64,000 nt of DNA from Flexistipes sp. (GCF_036172515.1 NZ_JAXKVW010000004.1:1-64000), one strand, 5' to 3'. Shown: positions 16,967-26,869, numbered from the stretch's first letter. The notes: a model not told the origin generated them from the sequence alone. Numbers and translations are program-made.

Positions 16967-19548
16967 AGTATAGAATACTTTTGATTTTACTGTTTTTGTT
17001 TGTTATTTCATTCGATTCTTTTGCCCATCAAGCTGAAATCGATAAGAAGAATACTTTAACATTCGATACCATTACGATAGGCTCAGAGCCTGATTATCCG
17101 CCCTACTGTATGATCGATGAAAACGGTAATGCAGTGGGTTTTTCCGTCGATCTTTTTAAAGCTGCTGCTGCAGCCGTTGACTTAAAGGTAAATATAAAAA
17201 TAGGCATATGGAGCAAAATAAAGCGTGATCTTGCTGAAGGAAAGCTGGATGCCCTGCCCCTTGTGGGAAGAACGCCGGAAAGGGAGAAGATATTTGATTT
17301 TACAATGCCTTATCTTTCCATGCACGGAGCTGTCTTTGTAAGGGAGGGAACCAAAGGCATAAATTCGGCAGAAGATCTTAAAAACAAAGAAATTGCGGTT
17401 ATGAAGGGGGATAACGCCGAGGAATTTGTCCGCCGGGAAAATATTTCCAATGAAATTTATACCACAAAGACTTTTGAAGAAGCCTTCAGAAATCTTGCCG
17501 CCGGGCAGTATGATGCAGTGATAACGCACAGGGTTATGGGGCTTCATCTGTTGGATAAAATGGGGCTGGACTCTGTAAAGCCGCTTGATTTTCAGATTCA
17601 GGAGTTCCGTCAGGATTTCTGTTTTGCCGTGCAGGAAGGAAACAGTACCCTTCTTTCCAGACTGAATGAAGGGCTTTCCATTATTATTGCAAACGATACC
17701 TATGAAAAGATACGCCTCAAATGGTTCGGACCGGCTGCAGAAGAAGGTGTAACGGCAAAAGATGTTGCCAGAATAGCCGTTTATGTTTTTATCCCGCTTT
17801 TTTTAATTATGTCGGTTATATGGATTATAGTTTTAAGAAAAGAGGTGAGAAGGCGCACGAAAAGTTTAAAAGAGGAGATATCCAGACATAAAAATACACT
17901 TGAACAGCTGCGAAAGCAGAAACTGCTGCTTAATGAAATGGAAAAAATTTCCAAAGTAGGCGGTTGGGAGTACGATGTTCAAACAGGCACCATAAACTGG
18001 ACGGAAGGTATGTACAATATATACGGCTTGAGGCGTGGGGAATATGACCCTTCCGATTACAAAAAGAATACTGATTTTTATTATCCGGAATATAAAAAAC
18101 AGATAATTCAAGCGTTTACCAATACGCTGGAAACAGGAAAACCTTATGAACTCCAGGCAAAGTTAGTATCGGCGGATAATGAGAAGAAATGGGTCAGGCT
18201 GAGAGGGCTTCCGGAAATTGATAATGGCAGGTTGGTGCGTGTTTATGGAAATCTTCTGGATGTAACGGAAATGAAGCTGATTAATGATGAAATTAAAGAA
18301 AGAGGAGAGCGTATAAACCTGCTTCTGAATTCAACTGCTGAAGGAATCTACGGTATCGACCTGGAGGGTAGATGCACGTTTTGTAACACTTCAGCTTTAG
18401 AGTTGCTGGGATTCGATAATAAAAATCAGGTAATCGGGAAAAATATGCATGAGCTTGCACACCATACCAGGGCGGACGGTTCTGAATATCCGGAGTCAGA
18501 GTGCAAGATTTTTCAGGCTTTTAAGGCCGGTAAAGGGACACACGCTGACGATGAAGTAATGTGGAAGTATGACGGAACAAATTTTCAGGTGGAATATTTT
18601 TCTTATCCAATCAGGCAGGATGGCGAAATTATCGGATGTGTGGTCACATTTTGGGATATAACGCAGCGTAAAGAGGCTGAGCAAGAGTTGAGAAATCTGA
18701 AAGATGATCTGGAAAGGCAGGTGGAGGAAAGAACTGCAGAACTGAAGGATAAAGTGGAGAAACTAAACAAGAGTCAGAAAGCTATGCTTTATATGGTGGA
18801 AGATTTAAACAGTATCACGGCTGAACTGCAGGAAGAAAGGAGAAAGCTTGAGTTATCCAACAAAGAGCTGGAGGCTTTTGCTTATTCGGTTTCACACGAT
18901 TTAAGGGCTCCGCTCAGGGCAATAAACGGTTTTTCTGGTTTTCTTATGGAAGATTACTGGGATAAACTTGATGAAGAGGGGAAGAGACAGCTTTCTGTAA
19001 TCAGGCAGAATGCTGAAAAGATGGATGCCTTGATTGCTGATATTTTGAATTTGTCACGTATATCAAGAGCAGAAATGAGTTTTGAAGAAGTAGATATGTA
19101 CACACTGGCAAAATCCAAATATGATGAAATTGCAACGGATGAAGAAAAACAGGAATTTGTATTCAATGTCAGTGAACTTCCGCCTGCCGTGGGCGATGAA
19201 AATCTGCTGGGGCAGCTGTGGCAGAATTTGATAGGCAATGCACTGAAGTACAGTTCAAAATCCGAAAATAAAAGAATTGAAATCGGGTGTCGCGAAAATA
19301 ATGATGAAGTCATATATTATATAAAAGACGAAGGAGCAGGATTTAACCCGAAATATAAAGATAAGTTGTTCGGTGTTTTCCAAAGATTGCATAAGGATAA
19401 TGAATTTGAGGGAACAGGTGTTGGCTTAGCCGTTGTGCAGAGGATAGTTCACAGGCACGGCGGCGAAATTTGGGCTGAAAGTGAAGTAAATAAGGGAGCT
19501 GCTTTCTATTTTTCCATGCGCCGTTCTGACAAATCGTCGAAGAGTTAA
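16963..19548 (+). CDS. Histidine kinase with periplasmic solute-binding sensor domain
   Basis: 861 residues. Signal peptide (residues 1-22, ending FAH), a type-3 solute-binding domain (about 30-255: ITIGSEPDYPPYCMIDENG), a membrane helix near 268-290, two PAS domains (about 325-430 and 445-560), a long coiled coil, HisKA with H645 in AYSVSHDLRAPLRAI, and HATPase_c ending in GVGLAVVQRIVHRHGG. Such fusions sense a small molecule, often an amino acid, in the periplasm. The kinase core resembles those that pair with Rcp1-type single-domain regulators, and one is encoded directly downstream. Confidence 0.92.
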   Translation: MKYRILLILLFLFVISFDSFAHQAEIDKKNTLTFDTITIGSEPDYPPYCMIDENGNAVGFSVDLFKAAAAAVDLKVNIKIGIWSKIKRDLAEGKLDALPLVGRTPEREKIFDFTMPYLSMHGAVFVREGTKGINSAEDLKNKEIAVMKGDNAEEFVRRENISNEIYTTKTFEEAFRNLAAGQYDAVITHRVMGLHLLDKMGLDSVKPLDFQIQEFRQDFCFAVQEGNSTLLSRLNEGLSIIIANDTYEKIRLKWFGPAAEEGVTAKDVARIAVYVFIPLFLIMSVIWIIVLRKEVRRRTKSLKEEISRHKNTLEQLRKQKLLLNEMEKISKVGGWEYDVQTGTINWTEGMYNIYGLRRGEYDPSDYKKNTDFYYPEYKKQIIQAFTNTLETGKPYELQAKLVSADNEKKWVRLRGLPEIDNGRLVRVYGNLLDVTEMKLINDEIKERGERINLLLNSTAEGIYGIDLEGRCTFCNTSALELLGFDNKNQVIGKNMHELAHHTRADGSEYPESECKIFQAFKAGKGTHADDEVMWKYDGTNFQVEYFSYPIRQDGEIIGCVVTFWDITQRKEAEQELRNLKDDLERQVEERTAELKDKVEKLNKSQKAMLYMVEDLNSITAELQEERRKLELSNKELEAFAYSVSHDLRAPLRAINGFSGFLMEDYWDKLDEEGKRQLSVIRQNAEKMDALIADILNLSRISRAEMSFEEVDMYTLAKSKYDEIATDEEKQEFVFNVSELPPAVGDENLLGQLWQNLIGNALKYSSKSENKRIEIGCRENNDEVIYYIKDEGAGFNPKYKDKLFGVFQRLHKDNEFEGTGVGLAVVQRIVHRHGGEIWAESEVNKGAAFYFSMRRSDKSSKS

Positions 19549-19584
19549 AGATTTTTGTTTTTTTAGTGTCACAAGGAGGCATAT

Positions 19585-20031
19585 ATGCAGAACATCAATG
19601 ATGTGGTGGAAATATTACTGGTTGAGGATAACCCCAATGACGTAGAGATGGCATTGAGAGCATTTAAAAAGAATAAGTTGGCTAACAGTATTTTTGTTGT
19701 TGAAGATGGAGAAGAAGCTCTCAATTTTATTTTTACAAAAGGTAAATTTGTCGAGAGAGCGGAGAAGAATCTCCCTAAAATAATTCTTCTTGATCTTAAA
19801 TTGCCCAAGGTGGACGGACTGGAAGTTTTAAGAGAGATTAAAGGGGACGAAAATACAAAGGTTATCCCGGTAGTTGTTCTCACATCCTCAAAAGAAGAAT
19901 CGGATATCGTGGAGAGCTATAAACTGGGAGTAAACAGCTATATTGTCAAACCTGTGGATTTTGATAAATTTGTTAATACAGTCAAGGACTTGGGATTTTA
20001 CTGGCTTCTGCTGAATCAGCGTCCTTATTAA
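19585..20031 (+). CDS. Rcp1-like single-domain response regulator
   Basis: 148-residue receiver without output domain. Acidic residues VEDNPND near the start, phospho-acceptor D70 in LLDLKLPK, and conserved T/S and K in VVLTSS and YIVKPVDF. The extended beta4-alpha4 region and the closing FYWLLLN are characteristic of regulators that serve phytochrome-type kinases such as cyanobacterial Rcp1. The start has AAGGAGG five to six bases upstream. It most likely receives phosphate from the solute-binding kinase encoded just before it. Confidence 0.92.
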   Translation: MQNINDVVEILLVEDNPNDVEMALRAFKKNKLANSIFVVEDGEEALNFIFTKGKFVERAEKNLPKIILLDLKLPKVDGLEVLREIKGDENTKVIPVVVLTSSKEESDIVESYKLGVNSYIVKPVDFDKFVNTVKDLGFYWLLLNQRPY

Positions 20032-20057
20032 TAAGCAAAATTGATTAGGAGAAATGA

Positions 20058-21980
20058 ATGGATATTAATCAACCTGTTAAAATCCTGTTTGCTGAAGATG
20101 TTCCAACAGATGTTGATATTGCTAAACGCAAACTGAAAAAAGAAGGATTGGATTTTACTTACAAAGTTGTGGATACGGAAGAAGATTTTCGCAGAGAGTT
20201 GGAAGAATTTGATCCGGATATAATAGTTTCCGACTATTCAATGCCTTCTTTTGACGGTATGACCGCACTGAATATTGCCAAAGCTACAGATAAATTTTTC
20301 CCCTTTGTAATTTTTACCGGCTCCATGAATGAAGAGACTGCTGTCGCCTGTATGAAAGCCGGAGCAGACGATTATGTGATAAAGGAGCATATTGCACGGC
20401 TGCCATTTGCTGTTAAAGAAGCTTTAAATAAAAAGCAGGCACTTGTGGAAAAAAAGAAGATGGAAAATTCTCTGATAGAGAGTGAAGAGAAATTCAGAAA
20501 CCTTTTTTATAACCATTCTGCTGTAAAGCTTATAATAGATCCGGAAACACTGGATATTTACGAGGCAAACAAGGCAGCTTCGGAATTTTACGGCTGGCCT
20601 ATTGAAAAACTGGAAAGTATGAAGGTCACGGATATTAATGATATCGGTGAAGAAGAAGTCAGAAAAAATATTACCAAAGTGGTGAAAGGGAGTAAAAATA
20701 ACTTCCAACTGAGACACTTTAAAGCCAATGGCGATATGGTTGATGTGGAGGTTTTCAGCAGTCACGTGCAAATTGGCGGTAAAGTTTATATTCATTCTAT
20801 CATTCATGATATTACCGAGCAGAAAAGGTTGGAAAATCAGCTGAGACAGTCACAGAAGATGGAGTCCATAGGCCGCCTGGCAGGAGGGATTGCCCATGAT
20901 TACAATAATATACTTACCGTAATTTTGAATTATTGTGAGCTTGCATTAATGGAGCTGGACCCTTCAAGTGAGTTGGCAGGTTATATAAAAGAAATCAAGA
21001 AAGCCGGAGAGCGCTCCAATGAAATCACCAGCCAGCTTTTAGCCTTTGCCAGAAAACAGTCCAGCAATCCGAAAGTCCTGGATTTAAATAATTCGATTGA
21101 TGAAATGATAAGTATGCTTCAGCGGCTTATTGGTGAAAGTATAGAGCTTATATGGCTGCCTGATTCCGGTGTGTGTCCGGTAAAAATGGATCCTTCGCAG
21201 CTGCACCAGATTCTGGCGAATTTATGTATAAATGCAAGAGATGCAATCGGTGATTCAGGTAAGATTACTATAGAAACAAATTGTGTATCAATTGATGAAA
21301 GCTACGCCAAAACAAATCCCGGTTTTCTGCCGGGGGAATTTGCAATGCTTGCTGTCAGTGACAACGGATGCGGAATGGATAAAAGCACGGTGGAGAATAT
21401 TTTTGAACCTTTCTTTACCACCAAAGGAGCCGGTGAAGGTACAGGACTGGGACTTTCAACGGTTTACGGTATTGTGAAGCAGAACGGAGGATTTGTTAAT
21501 GTTTACAGCGAAATAGGTGAGGGCACCACATTTAAGATTTACCTGAAATGTGAATCAGGAAGGGTGGAGAAAACAGAGGAAATACAAAAGGCTGCACCTT
21601 CTGAGAGTAAAGGGGAGACGGTACTGATTGTAGAAGATGAAGAGGCGATTCTGAGGATAGCCGAAAAGATGCTTGAAACTCTTGGTTATAATTTATTAAC
21701 TTCAAATAATCCTCTGGAAGCTTTGCAAATTGCGGAAGAATACAGGGGTGACATAGATATTGTGGTTACTGATGTGGTAATGCCGGATATGGACGGCAAA
21801 AAGATGTCGGATAAAATAACTAAACTTTACCCGAATGCAAAGGTTTTATTCATGTCGGGATATACGTCCAATGTAATCGGGCAGCACGGCTTATTTGAGG
21901 ATAACGTTAATTTTATTCAGAAGCCCTTCAAAATGAATGATTTGGAAATGAAAATAAGAGAAATTCTTGATGGGAGATAA
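20058..21980 (+). CDS. Hybrid histidine kinase: receiver-PAS-HisKA-HATPase-receiver
   Basis: 640 residues, soluble. N-terminal receiver (about 5-125, VSDYSMPSFDG), one PAS domain (about 145-255), HisKA with H280 in GGIAHDYNNILTV, HATPase_c with FTTKGAGEGTGLGLSTVYG, and a C-terminal receiver (about 520-640, VTDVVMPDMDG). Receivers at both ends allow phosphorelay input and output or feedback. It closes the signalling run that begins at 12776. No DNA-binding or c-di-GMP output domain exists anywhere in the run. Confidence 0.92.
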   Translation: MDINQPVKILFAEDVPTDVDIAKRKLKKEGLDFTYKVVDTEEDFRRELEEFDPDIIVSDYSMPSFDGMTALNIAKATDKFFPFVIFTGSMNEETAVACMKAGADDYVIKEHIARLPFAVKEALNKKQALVEKKKMENSLIESEEKFRNLFYNHSAVKLIIDPETLDIYEANKAASEFYGWPIEKLESMKVTDINDIGEEEVRKNITKVVKGSKNNFQLRHFKANGDMVDVEVFSSHVQIGGKVYIHSIIHDITEQKRLENQLRQSQKMESIGRLAGGIAHDYNNILTVILNYCELALMELDPSSELAGYIKEIKKAGERSNEITSQLLAFARKQSSNPKVLDLNNSIDEMISMLQRLIGESIELIWLPDSGVCPVKMDPSQLHQILANLCINARDAIGDSGKITIETNCVSIDESYAKTNPGFLPGEFAMLAVSDNGCGMDKSTVENIFEPFFTTKGAGEGTGLGLSTVYGIVKQNGGFVNVYSEIGEGTTFKIYLKCESGRVEKTEEIQKAAPSESKGETVLIVEDEEAILRIAEKMLETLGYNLLTSNNPLEALQIAEEYRGDIDIVVTDVVMPDMDGKKMSDKITKLYPNAKVLFMSGYTSNVIGQHGLFEDNVNFIQKPFKMNDLEMKIREILDGR

Positions 21981-22101
21981 TGAAACACCGGAAGGATTTT
22001 AGTTTTTAAAACTGGCAGTTTCGACGAGAAAATTGGTTATCACAATTTGTTATGTCATTTTTCCCCCGGAGCAGACGGGAAATGAATTTTAAGAGGTGGA
22101 T

Positions 22102-22719
22102 ATGGCGAATATCATTACAGCATCCCGCATTCCATTGCTTTTTCTTTATCTTTATCTGCTGTATTCACAAAACTCCACTTTGATTTTCACTGCCGTTTTA
22201 CTTATAATTTTGTTTATGGCTATGGATATGCTGGACGGGATGGCTGCAAGGAAACTTGGTCAGACCTCCCTTGTTGGCAGTGTGCTTGATATTGCTGTGG
22301 ACAGGATTTACGAATTGGTCTTGTGGTTCATTTTTGCCGATATGAATCTTATCTCGATTTTTATTCCGCTGGTTGTTGTCATACGAACGGTTTTAACAGA
22401 TGCCTTCAGAAGTCTGGGTGTTAAAGAAGGGACTGCACCGTTTAAGCAGCACAGTTTGTTTTGGGCAAAATTCCTTGTGGCATCACGGTGGATGAGGGCG
22501 GTATACGGAGTATCCAAAGTGGTTGCATTCAGCGGGCTTACGCTTGTTTTGGCTTTGAAAATGCAAAATTTTGGCCGGTCTGATGAACTTCTGCTGTACA
22601 ATGTGCATATTTTTTTCAGAGGTGTTTCTTGGTTTGCAGTATTTTTGTGTATAGTCAGGGGACTCCCCATTATTTTAAACGGTTTTAAGCTGGCATTTAA
22701 AATTGGTTCACCTGAATAA
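22102..22719 (+). CDS. CDP-alcohol phosphatidyltransferase family protein
   Basis: 206-residue membrane protein with the family signature DG-x2-AR-x8-G-x3-D-x3-D (LDGMAARKLGQ...GSVLDIAVDR, about residues 42-70) and roughly six helices. These enzymes transfer a phosphatidyl group from CDP-diacylglycerol to an alcohol such as glycerol-3-phosphate (PgsA-like) or inositol phosphate. The start at 22102 has AGAGG five bases upstream; the in-frame GTG at 22096 lies inside that site. A PAP2-type phosphatase follows, as would suit a two-step phospholipid head-group pathway. The alcohol is not identifiable. Confidence 0.83.
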   Translation: MANIITASRIPLLFLYLYLLYSQNSTLIFTAVLLIILFMAMDMLDGMAARKLGQTSLVGSVLDIAVDRIYELVLWFIFADMNLISIFIPLVVVIRTVLTDAFRSLGVKEGTAPFKQHSLFWAKFLVASRWMRAVYGVSKVVAFSGLTLVLALKMQNFGRSDELLLYNVHIFFRGVSWFAVFLCIVRGLPIILNGFKLAFKIGSPE

Positions 22720-22803
22720 ATTAAATTTATAAATATTTGGCTACTATCAGATTAGTAAATTTCGATTCATTTGAAAAAATGAATCAAAATTGGTTAAGGG
22801 GTA

Positions 22804-23376
22804 ATGCATATGGCTGCAGGTTTGATGATAATAACTGCGGGATTAGCCGGAGGTCTGCTTTACAAAGTGGGCTGTGTATATGAAATAGATAAAAAATTGT
22901 TTCTGAAAATAAATCAATCAAAAAAACTGGACAAGGCTGATTTTCTTTTTCAAATGTTTTATCCTTTGGGTACCAAGTGGTGGTTTACGGCTGTAATCTT
23001 GTTGTTTGCTTTTGCAGTTCCGTCCAAGGGAGTGTATTTGCTGGCATCCGCAATTGTGATGTCTTTGACGGAAAGGCTTGTTAAAATATACATTAAACGC
23101 CCCCGTCCTTTTTTAAGCTTAACAGGCGTTTTTCTCCGGCAGCGGAAAAGACCGTCTGACGGGAGTTTTCCAAGCGGCGATGCATGTCGTATATGGTTTC
23201 TGGCAGTGGCCGCTTTATTTGTTTCACATTTTAATTTTCTGGTGACTTCACTTGCTTTTATTTTGGCGCTTATAGTGAGCTTGGGCAGATTGAGGCTGGG
23301 TGTACACTATTTTTCAGATGTGTGGGCCGGGAGCCTTCTGGGGACTGCCTTTGGTATATTATGGCTTTCTTATTGA
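22804..23376 (+). CDS. PAP2-family membrane phosphatase with altered catalytic motif
   Basis: 190 residues, several membrane helices. The lipid-phosphatase motifs are visible: KIYIKRPRP (motif 1), FPSGDACR (motif 2) and GRLRLGVHYFSD (motif 3). Motif 2 is normally PSGH, whose histidine acts as the proton donor; here it is PSGD. Activity may be reduced or the substrate changed. The gene follows a CDP-alcohol phosphatidyltransferase by 84 bases, so dephosphorylation of a phosphatidyl-alcohol phosphate is a reasonable idea. ATG at 22804 or 22810 are both possible. Confidence 0.78.
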   Translation: MHMAAGLMIITAGLAGGLLYKVGCVYEIDKKLFLKINQSKKLDKADFLFQMFYPLGTKWWFTAVILLFAFAVPSKGVYLLASAIVMSLTERLVKIYIKRPRPFLSLTGVFLRQRKRPSDGSFPSGDACRIWFLAVAALFVSHFNFLVTSLAFILALIVSLGRLRLGVHYFSDVWAGSLLGTAFGILWLSY

Positions 23377-23504
23377 TGAATTTTAAATCCAAAACAACCA
23401 AACTTTAAATTAAATTAATTTTAAAAAATTTTGTATAAATGTTGAATATATCAATATGAGGAGATATTATATTAATATAGGTTAATTTAATCGAAGGGGG
23501 TTGT

Positions 23505-24290
23505 ATGTCCAGAATTATTTTTGACAATGGCACCCACAGGTGCATAGTTTTCGACGATATACTGAATGAAGGTGAAGTTGACATGGAGGACGTTCAGTCG
23601 AATCAGTTTCTCATTGTTAATGGGGATCAGGGACTTTTGTTTGATCCGGGAGGAGCCAAGGTTTTTCAACCGCTGCACAAAGAAATCTCCAAATTCATAT
23701 TTCCCAGAAAGGTTAAGAAAATTGTTATTTCGCACCAGGATCCGGACACCGGTGCCGGAATAAACTACTGGATGATTTTTTCAAATGCTGTGGCTTATGT
23801 ACCTCAGTTATGGGTCCGATTTATCCCTCACTTTTGCAGACAGAGCCTTGAAAAGGATTTTTTTACACCTATACCTGAGGAGGGGATGAGAATTAACTTG
23901 AATGATTCAGAATTTATACTTCTCCCTGCTCATTTTCTCCATTCCGCCGGGAATGTGCATATGTATGATACTACCTCAAAAATACTTTTTTCTGGTGATA
24001 TGGGAACATCGATTTTCCCTTTTACTGCTGAATTTGAACCTGTTGAAGATTTTGACGAGCATGTTAGGTTTATGGAAGGATTTCATAGAAGATATATAGC
24101 TTCCAATAAAGTGTGTAAATTGTGGGCTAATATGGTTAGAGATCTGGACATTGAAATGATTATTCCTCAACACGGGCGTAAATATTTTAAAGGTAAAGAG
24201 ATGGTTAACAGGTTCATCGATTGGGTGGACAATCTGCAGTGCGGCATCGATCTATTTGACCGAAATATATATACTATACCTTCTGAATAG
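23505..24290 (+). CDS. Di-iron metallo-beta-lactamase-fold protein (ODP-like)
   Basis: 261 residues resembling the beta-lactamase half of flavodiiron proteins without the flavodoxin part. Candidate metal ligands are the HQDPD motif, H in PAHFLHSAGN, D in FSGDMGTS and H in PQHGRKYF. The stretch LLFDPGG near residue 45 is also typical. Stand-alone proteins of this type include an oxygen-binding di-iron protein involved in oxygen sensing in anaerobes. The start has AAGGGGG a few bases upstream. Oxygen sensing is inference; no chemotaxis gene is nearby. Confidence 0.75.
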   Translation: MSRIIFDNGTHRCIVFDDILNEGEVDMEDVQSNQFLIVNGDQGLLFDPGGAKVFQPLHKEISKFIFPRKVKKIVISHQDPDTGAGINYWMIFSNAVAYVPQLWVRFIPHFCRQSLEKDFFTPIPEEGMRINLNDSEFILLPAHFLHSAGNVHMYDTTSKILFSGDMGTSIFPFTAEFEPVEDFDEHVRFMEGFHRRYIASNKVCKLWANMVRDLDIEMIIPQHGRKYFKGKEMVNRFIDWVDNLQCGIDLFDRNIYTIPSE

Positions 24291-24355
24291 AACTGCTCTT
24301 AGTTGTAAATATTGAGAAGGAAACATAGATGGGTTTTTAATAAACGGCATTGCCA

Positions 24356-25252
24356 ATGAATTACATAATGTTACATGAATCAGGAGAACTGCAAAAAATC
24401 AAAGATGATTTGTTAAAAGTCCTGGGGTGCTGTACCCTCTGTCCCCGCAAATGTAAAGTTAACCGTCTGAAAGATGAAATAGGTTACTGCGGTACCGGCA
24501 GGCAAGCAAAGGTTGCTTCATCTAATCCTCATTTTGGTGAAGAGCCTTCTTTGACAGGCAGATACGGCTCAGGAACGATCTTCTTCAGCTCCTGCAATTT
24601 GCTGTGCAGTTTCTGTCAGAACTATGAAATCAGTCATTTGAACTACGGGCGGGAAGTTTCTCCTTTGCAGCTGGCTTCAATGATGTTGGATCTGCAGAGT
24701 GCCGGCTGCCATAATATAAATTTTGTAACCCCCACACATGTTATTCCTCAAATAATCGAGGCTTTGATTCCGGCTGTTGAAAAGGGGCTGAATATTCCTC
24801 TGGTCTATAATTGCAGGGGTTATGAAAACCCTGAGACACTTGAGTTAATTGAAGGTGTTATAGATATTTATCTGCCCGATTTCAAATTCTGGGATAATGA
24901 AATAGCTATGAGATACTGCAATGCAGGTAATTACCGGGATTATGCTGCCAAAGCGGTAATTCAAATGCACAGACAGGTGGGTGATCTGCATATTAACGAA
25001 GAAAATATTGCTGTAAAAGGAGTTTTGGTGAGACATCTTATTATGCCGGAAGGGGCAGCAGGGACAGGCAATATTATGAAATTTTTGGCTGAGGAGGTAT
25101 CCACTGATGCGTATGTTAATCTTATGGATCAGTATTTTCCCTGTGGAGAAGCTGCGGGAGATAGTCTAATTGGAAGAAGAATCACTCCGGAGGAATTTAC
25201 CAAAGCTTATAAACAAACGTTGGCTGCAGGGATAAGAAGAATTTTAATTTGA
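24356..25252 (+). CDS. Radical SAM protein of the PflX/COG1313 type
   Basis: About 298 residues. An N-terminal Cys-rich stretch (CCTLCPRKCKVNR) precedes the radical SAM cluster motif in SSCNLLCSFCQNYEISH. The later GYENPETLE and YLPDFKFWD segments match the family often labelled pyruvate formate-lyase activating enzyme-like, whose true substrates are mostly unknown. No pyruvate formate-lyase gene lies near. No convincing ribosome site precedes the ATG at 24356, and an alternative start at 24368 is possible. A separate Memo gene lies 20 kb away. Confidence 0.83.
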   Translation: MNYIMLHESGELQKIKDDLLKVLGCCTLCPRKCKVNRLKDEIGYCGTGRQAKVASSNPHFGEEPSLTGRYGSGTIFFSSCNLLCSFCQNYEISHLNYGREVSPLQLASMMLDLQSAGCHNINFVTPTHVIPQIIEALIPAVEKGLNIPLVYNCRGYENPETLELIEGVIDIYLPDFKFWDNEIAMRYCNAGNYRDYAAKAVIQMHRQVGDLHINEENIAVKGVLVRHLIMPEGAAGTGNIMKFLAEEVSTDAYVNLMDQYFPCGEAAGDSLIGRRITPEEFTKAYKQTLAAGIRRILI

Positions 25253-25523
25253 CCTTAATATTTAAGTACTTGTTTGGAAATGTAACTTTTTTAGTGAAAT
25301 AGAGAAGTAGCGGGATGGAAAAATGATGAAATAGTATTTAGGTCCCATCCCAACAAACTTTATCTACCTCTAATACCAGGCGCACAAATCTTCAATCTAA
25401 TACAATCTTTAGTATCATAATTTTTATAGTGTCTTTCGTAAAATAACCAAGGTAAAATTTTGTGTGCGCGGCTGGCACCTCAAATACTTTTAATTACCTC
25501 AACTACCTCTAAATACCTCCAAC

Positions 25524-25964
25524 TTATTTAAAATATGACAGCAGATCCTTCTTTCCTTTTTTTGTAAGATCTGCTTTTACATTTTTTGCCAGAGAATCTC
25601 TGACATTGTCATCCAGCTGCTCAACAATACGGTTGTTTATAGTTTTTTCAGCAGCCAGATACCATTTTTTCGGTTTATGTTTGTTGATTATTTTGTTGAT
25701 TTCCTCGACAATTGTTTTGATAACATTTTTTTCGATTTCCTGTTCAAGGTTATGCGGTTCTCCGTAGCTTTTCACCACATTGCCTCCGCCCTGATCTCTT
25801 CCGAAACGTCCGGCTTGATCTGTAACTTTTTCGCTGAATTTAGTCCTTGCATCAACGTTCGCAAATTTTTTGATCATTTCCAGTCTCGGAGATTCCATGA
25901 TTTCTTCAATTACTTCATAAGCTTCGAAGTATCCTGCGTCCGTTACAATAATTATTTCGGACAT
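25524..25964 (-). CDS. Host-attachment/baeRF-like family protein
   Basis: 146 residues. Begins IIIVTDAGYFEAYEV, and the following FANVDARTKFSEKVTDQAGR and C-terminal LAAEKTINNRIVEQL...DLTKK patterns fit the 'protein required for attachment to host cells' family, distantly related to peptide release factor eRF1. The molecular role is unclear despite the name. AAGGAGG six bases upstream supports the ATG at 25964 rather than 25982. It stands alone; the 25253-25523 gap upstream of its stop contains only degenerate CTACCTC-type repeats. Confidence 0.7.
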   Translation of the reverse strand: MSEIIIVTDAGYFEAYEVIEEIMESPRLEMIKKFANVDARTKFSEKVTDQAGRFGRDQGGGNVVKSYGEPHNLEQEIEKNVIKTIVEEINKIINKHKPKKWYLAAEKTINNRIVEQLDDNVRDSLAKNVKADLTKKGKKDLLSYFK

Positions 25965-26155
25965 AGTGCCTCCTTTTGACAATTAACTGTTAAAGAACTG
26001 CTCCACACTTATATTATAATATGTTCTCCTTTCATTTGCCATATCATTTTCAATGAATTTACAATGCTATAAATAAAATATGGCTGAAAGATGTAAGTGA
26101 CGGATAAGTTGATTATTTAAGCAGACAGAATATGTGGGATTAGTATAATATATTT

Positions 26156-26699
26156 TCAGAGCAGCAGCTCAAATTTCTGGGCATAAACTTTTGTACCCCA
26201 TCCTTCATCTTCATGTTCACTAACAAGGGTGAAACCGAATTTTTCATAAAGATGCCGGGCAGCATTTAAGCCTCTGAACGTCCATAAATAAATTTTGGGA
26301 TAACGTTTTTGCTGGCAGAATGTAATAGCTTTTTCCATTAGCTTGCCGCCTGTTCCTTTACCTCTCAGAACACCTGACATAATAAACCAACGGAGATGTG
26401 CCCCTTTGCTTTCAGCGTCAATTCCGTCTATTGTTATTGAACCTTCGATGCGGCTGTTTGAGACAGCATTCCAGAATCCGTCTCTGTTTTCATCATAGCG
26501 GTCTATAAACTCGGCAAGCTCCCGGGCTATTTTTGACTCGAAGAAAACGCCGAAATCCCAGTTTTGGTAATAGTAACTTCCGTGCAGCTCTACAACTCTG
26601 CCTATAATCCCAGTTTTGGTAATAGTAACTTCCGTGCAGCTCTACAACTCTGCCTATAGATCCAGGGATATAGCCTTTTGTTATTCTTATTTCATGCAT
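26156..26699 (-). pseudogene. GNAT acetyltransferase gene broken by a 52-bp tandem duplication
   Basis: The reverse-strand frame from ATG 26699 reads GSIGRVVELHGSYYYQNWD, typical of the acetyltransferase domain of MarR-GNAT proteins. It then enters a second exact copy of 52 bases. Because 52 is not a multiple of three, the frame shifts and soon stops. If one copy is removed, the frame continues as NWDFGVFFESKIARELAEFI and runs without interruption through IEGSITIDGID, GVLRGKGTGGKLMEKAI (the acetyl-CoA loop) and NAARHLYEKFGF to the stop at 26156, about 164 residues. So a single slippage event probably inactivated, or reversibly switches off, an otherwise intact gene. Confidence 0.88.
26555..26658. 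repeat. Perfect 52-bp tandem duplication
   Basis: 26555-26606 and 26607-26658 are identical, each starting ATCCCAGTTTTGGTAATAG and ending CTCTGCCTATA. They lie within the GNAT gene and cause its frameshift. Identity of the copies indicates a recent event or an assembly artefact. Confidence 0.95.
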
Positions 26700-26869
26700 T
26701 TGGGTCTCCATAGGATGTTTTTATATATGATATTTTGTTTATCTATTTTACCATTTCTCTATCTCCCTATTTCTCTATTTTCCCCCTTCACCATCTCAAC
26801 AATAACGTTGCGCTATTGTCATAACTCTTAAAAAATGGGAGAGTAGCAGGAATAATATAAGAATATGTA

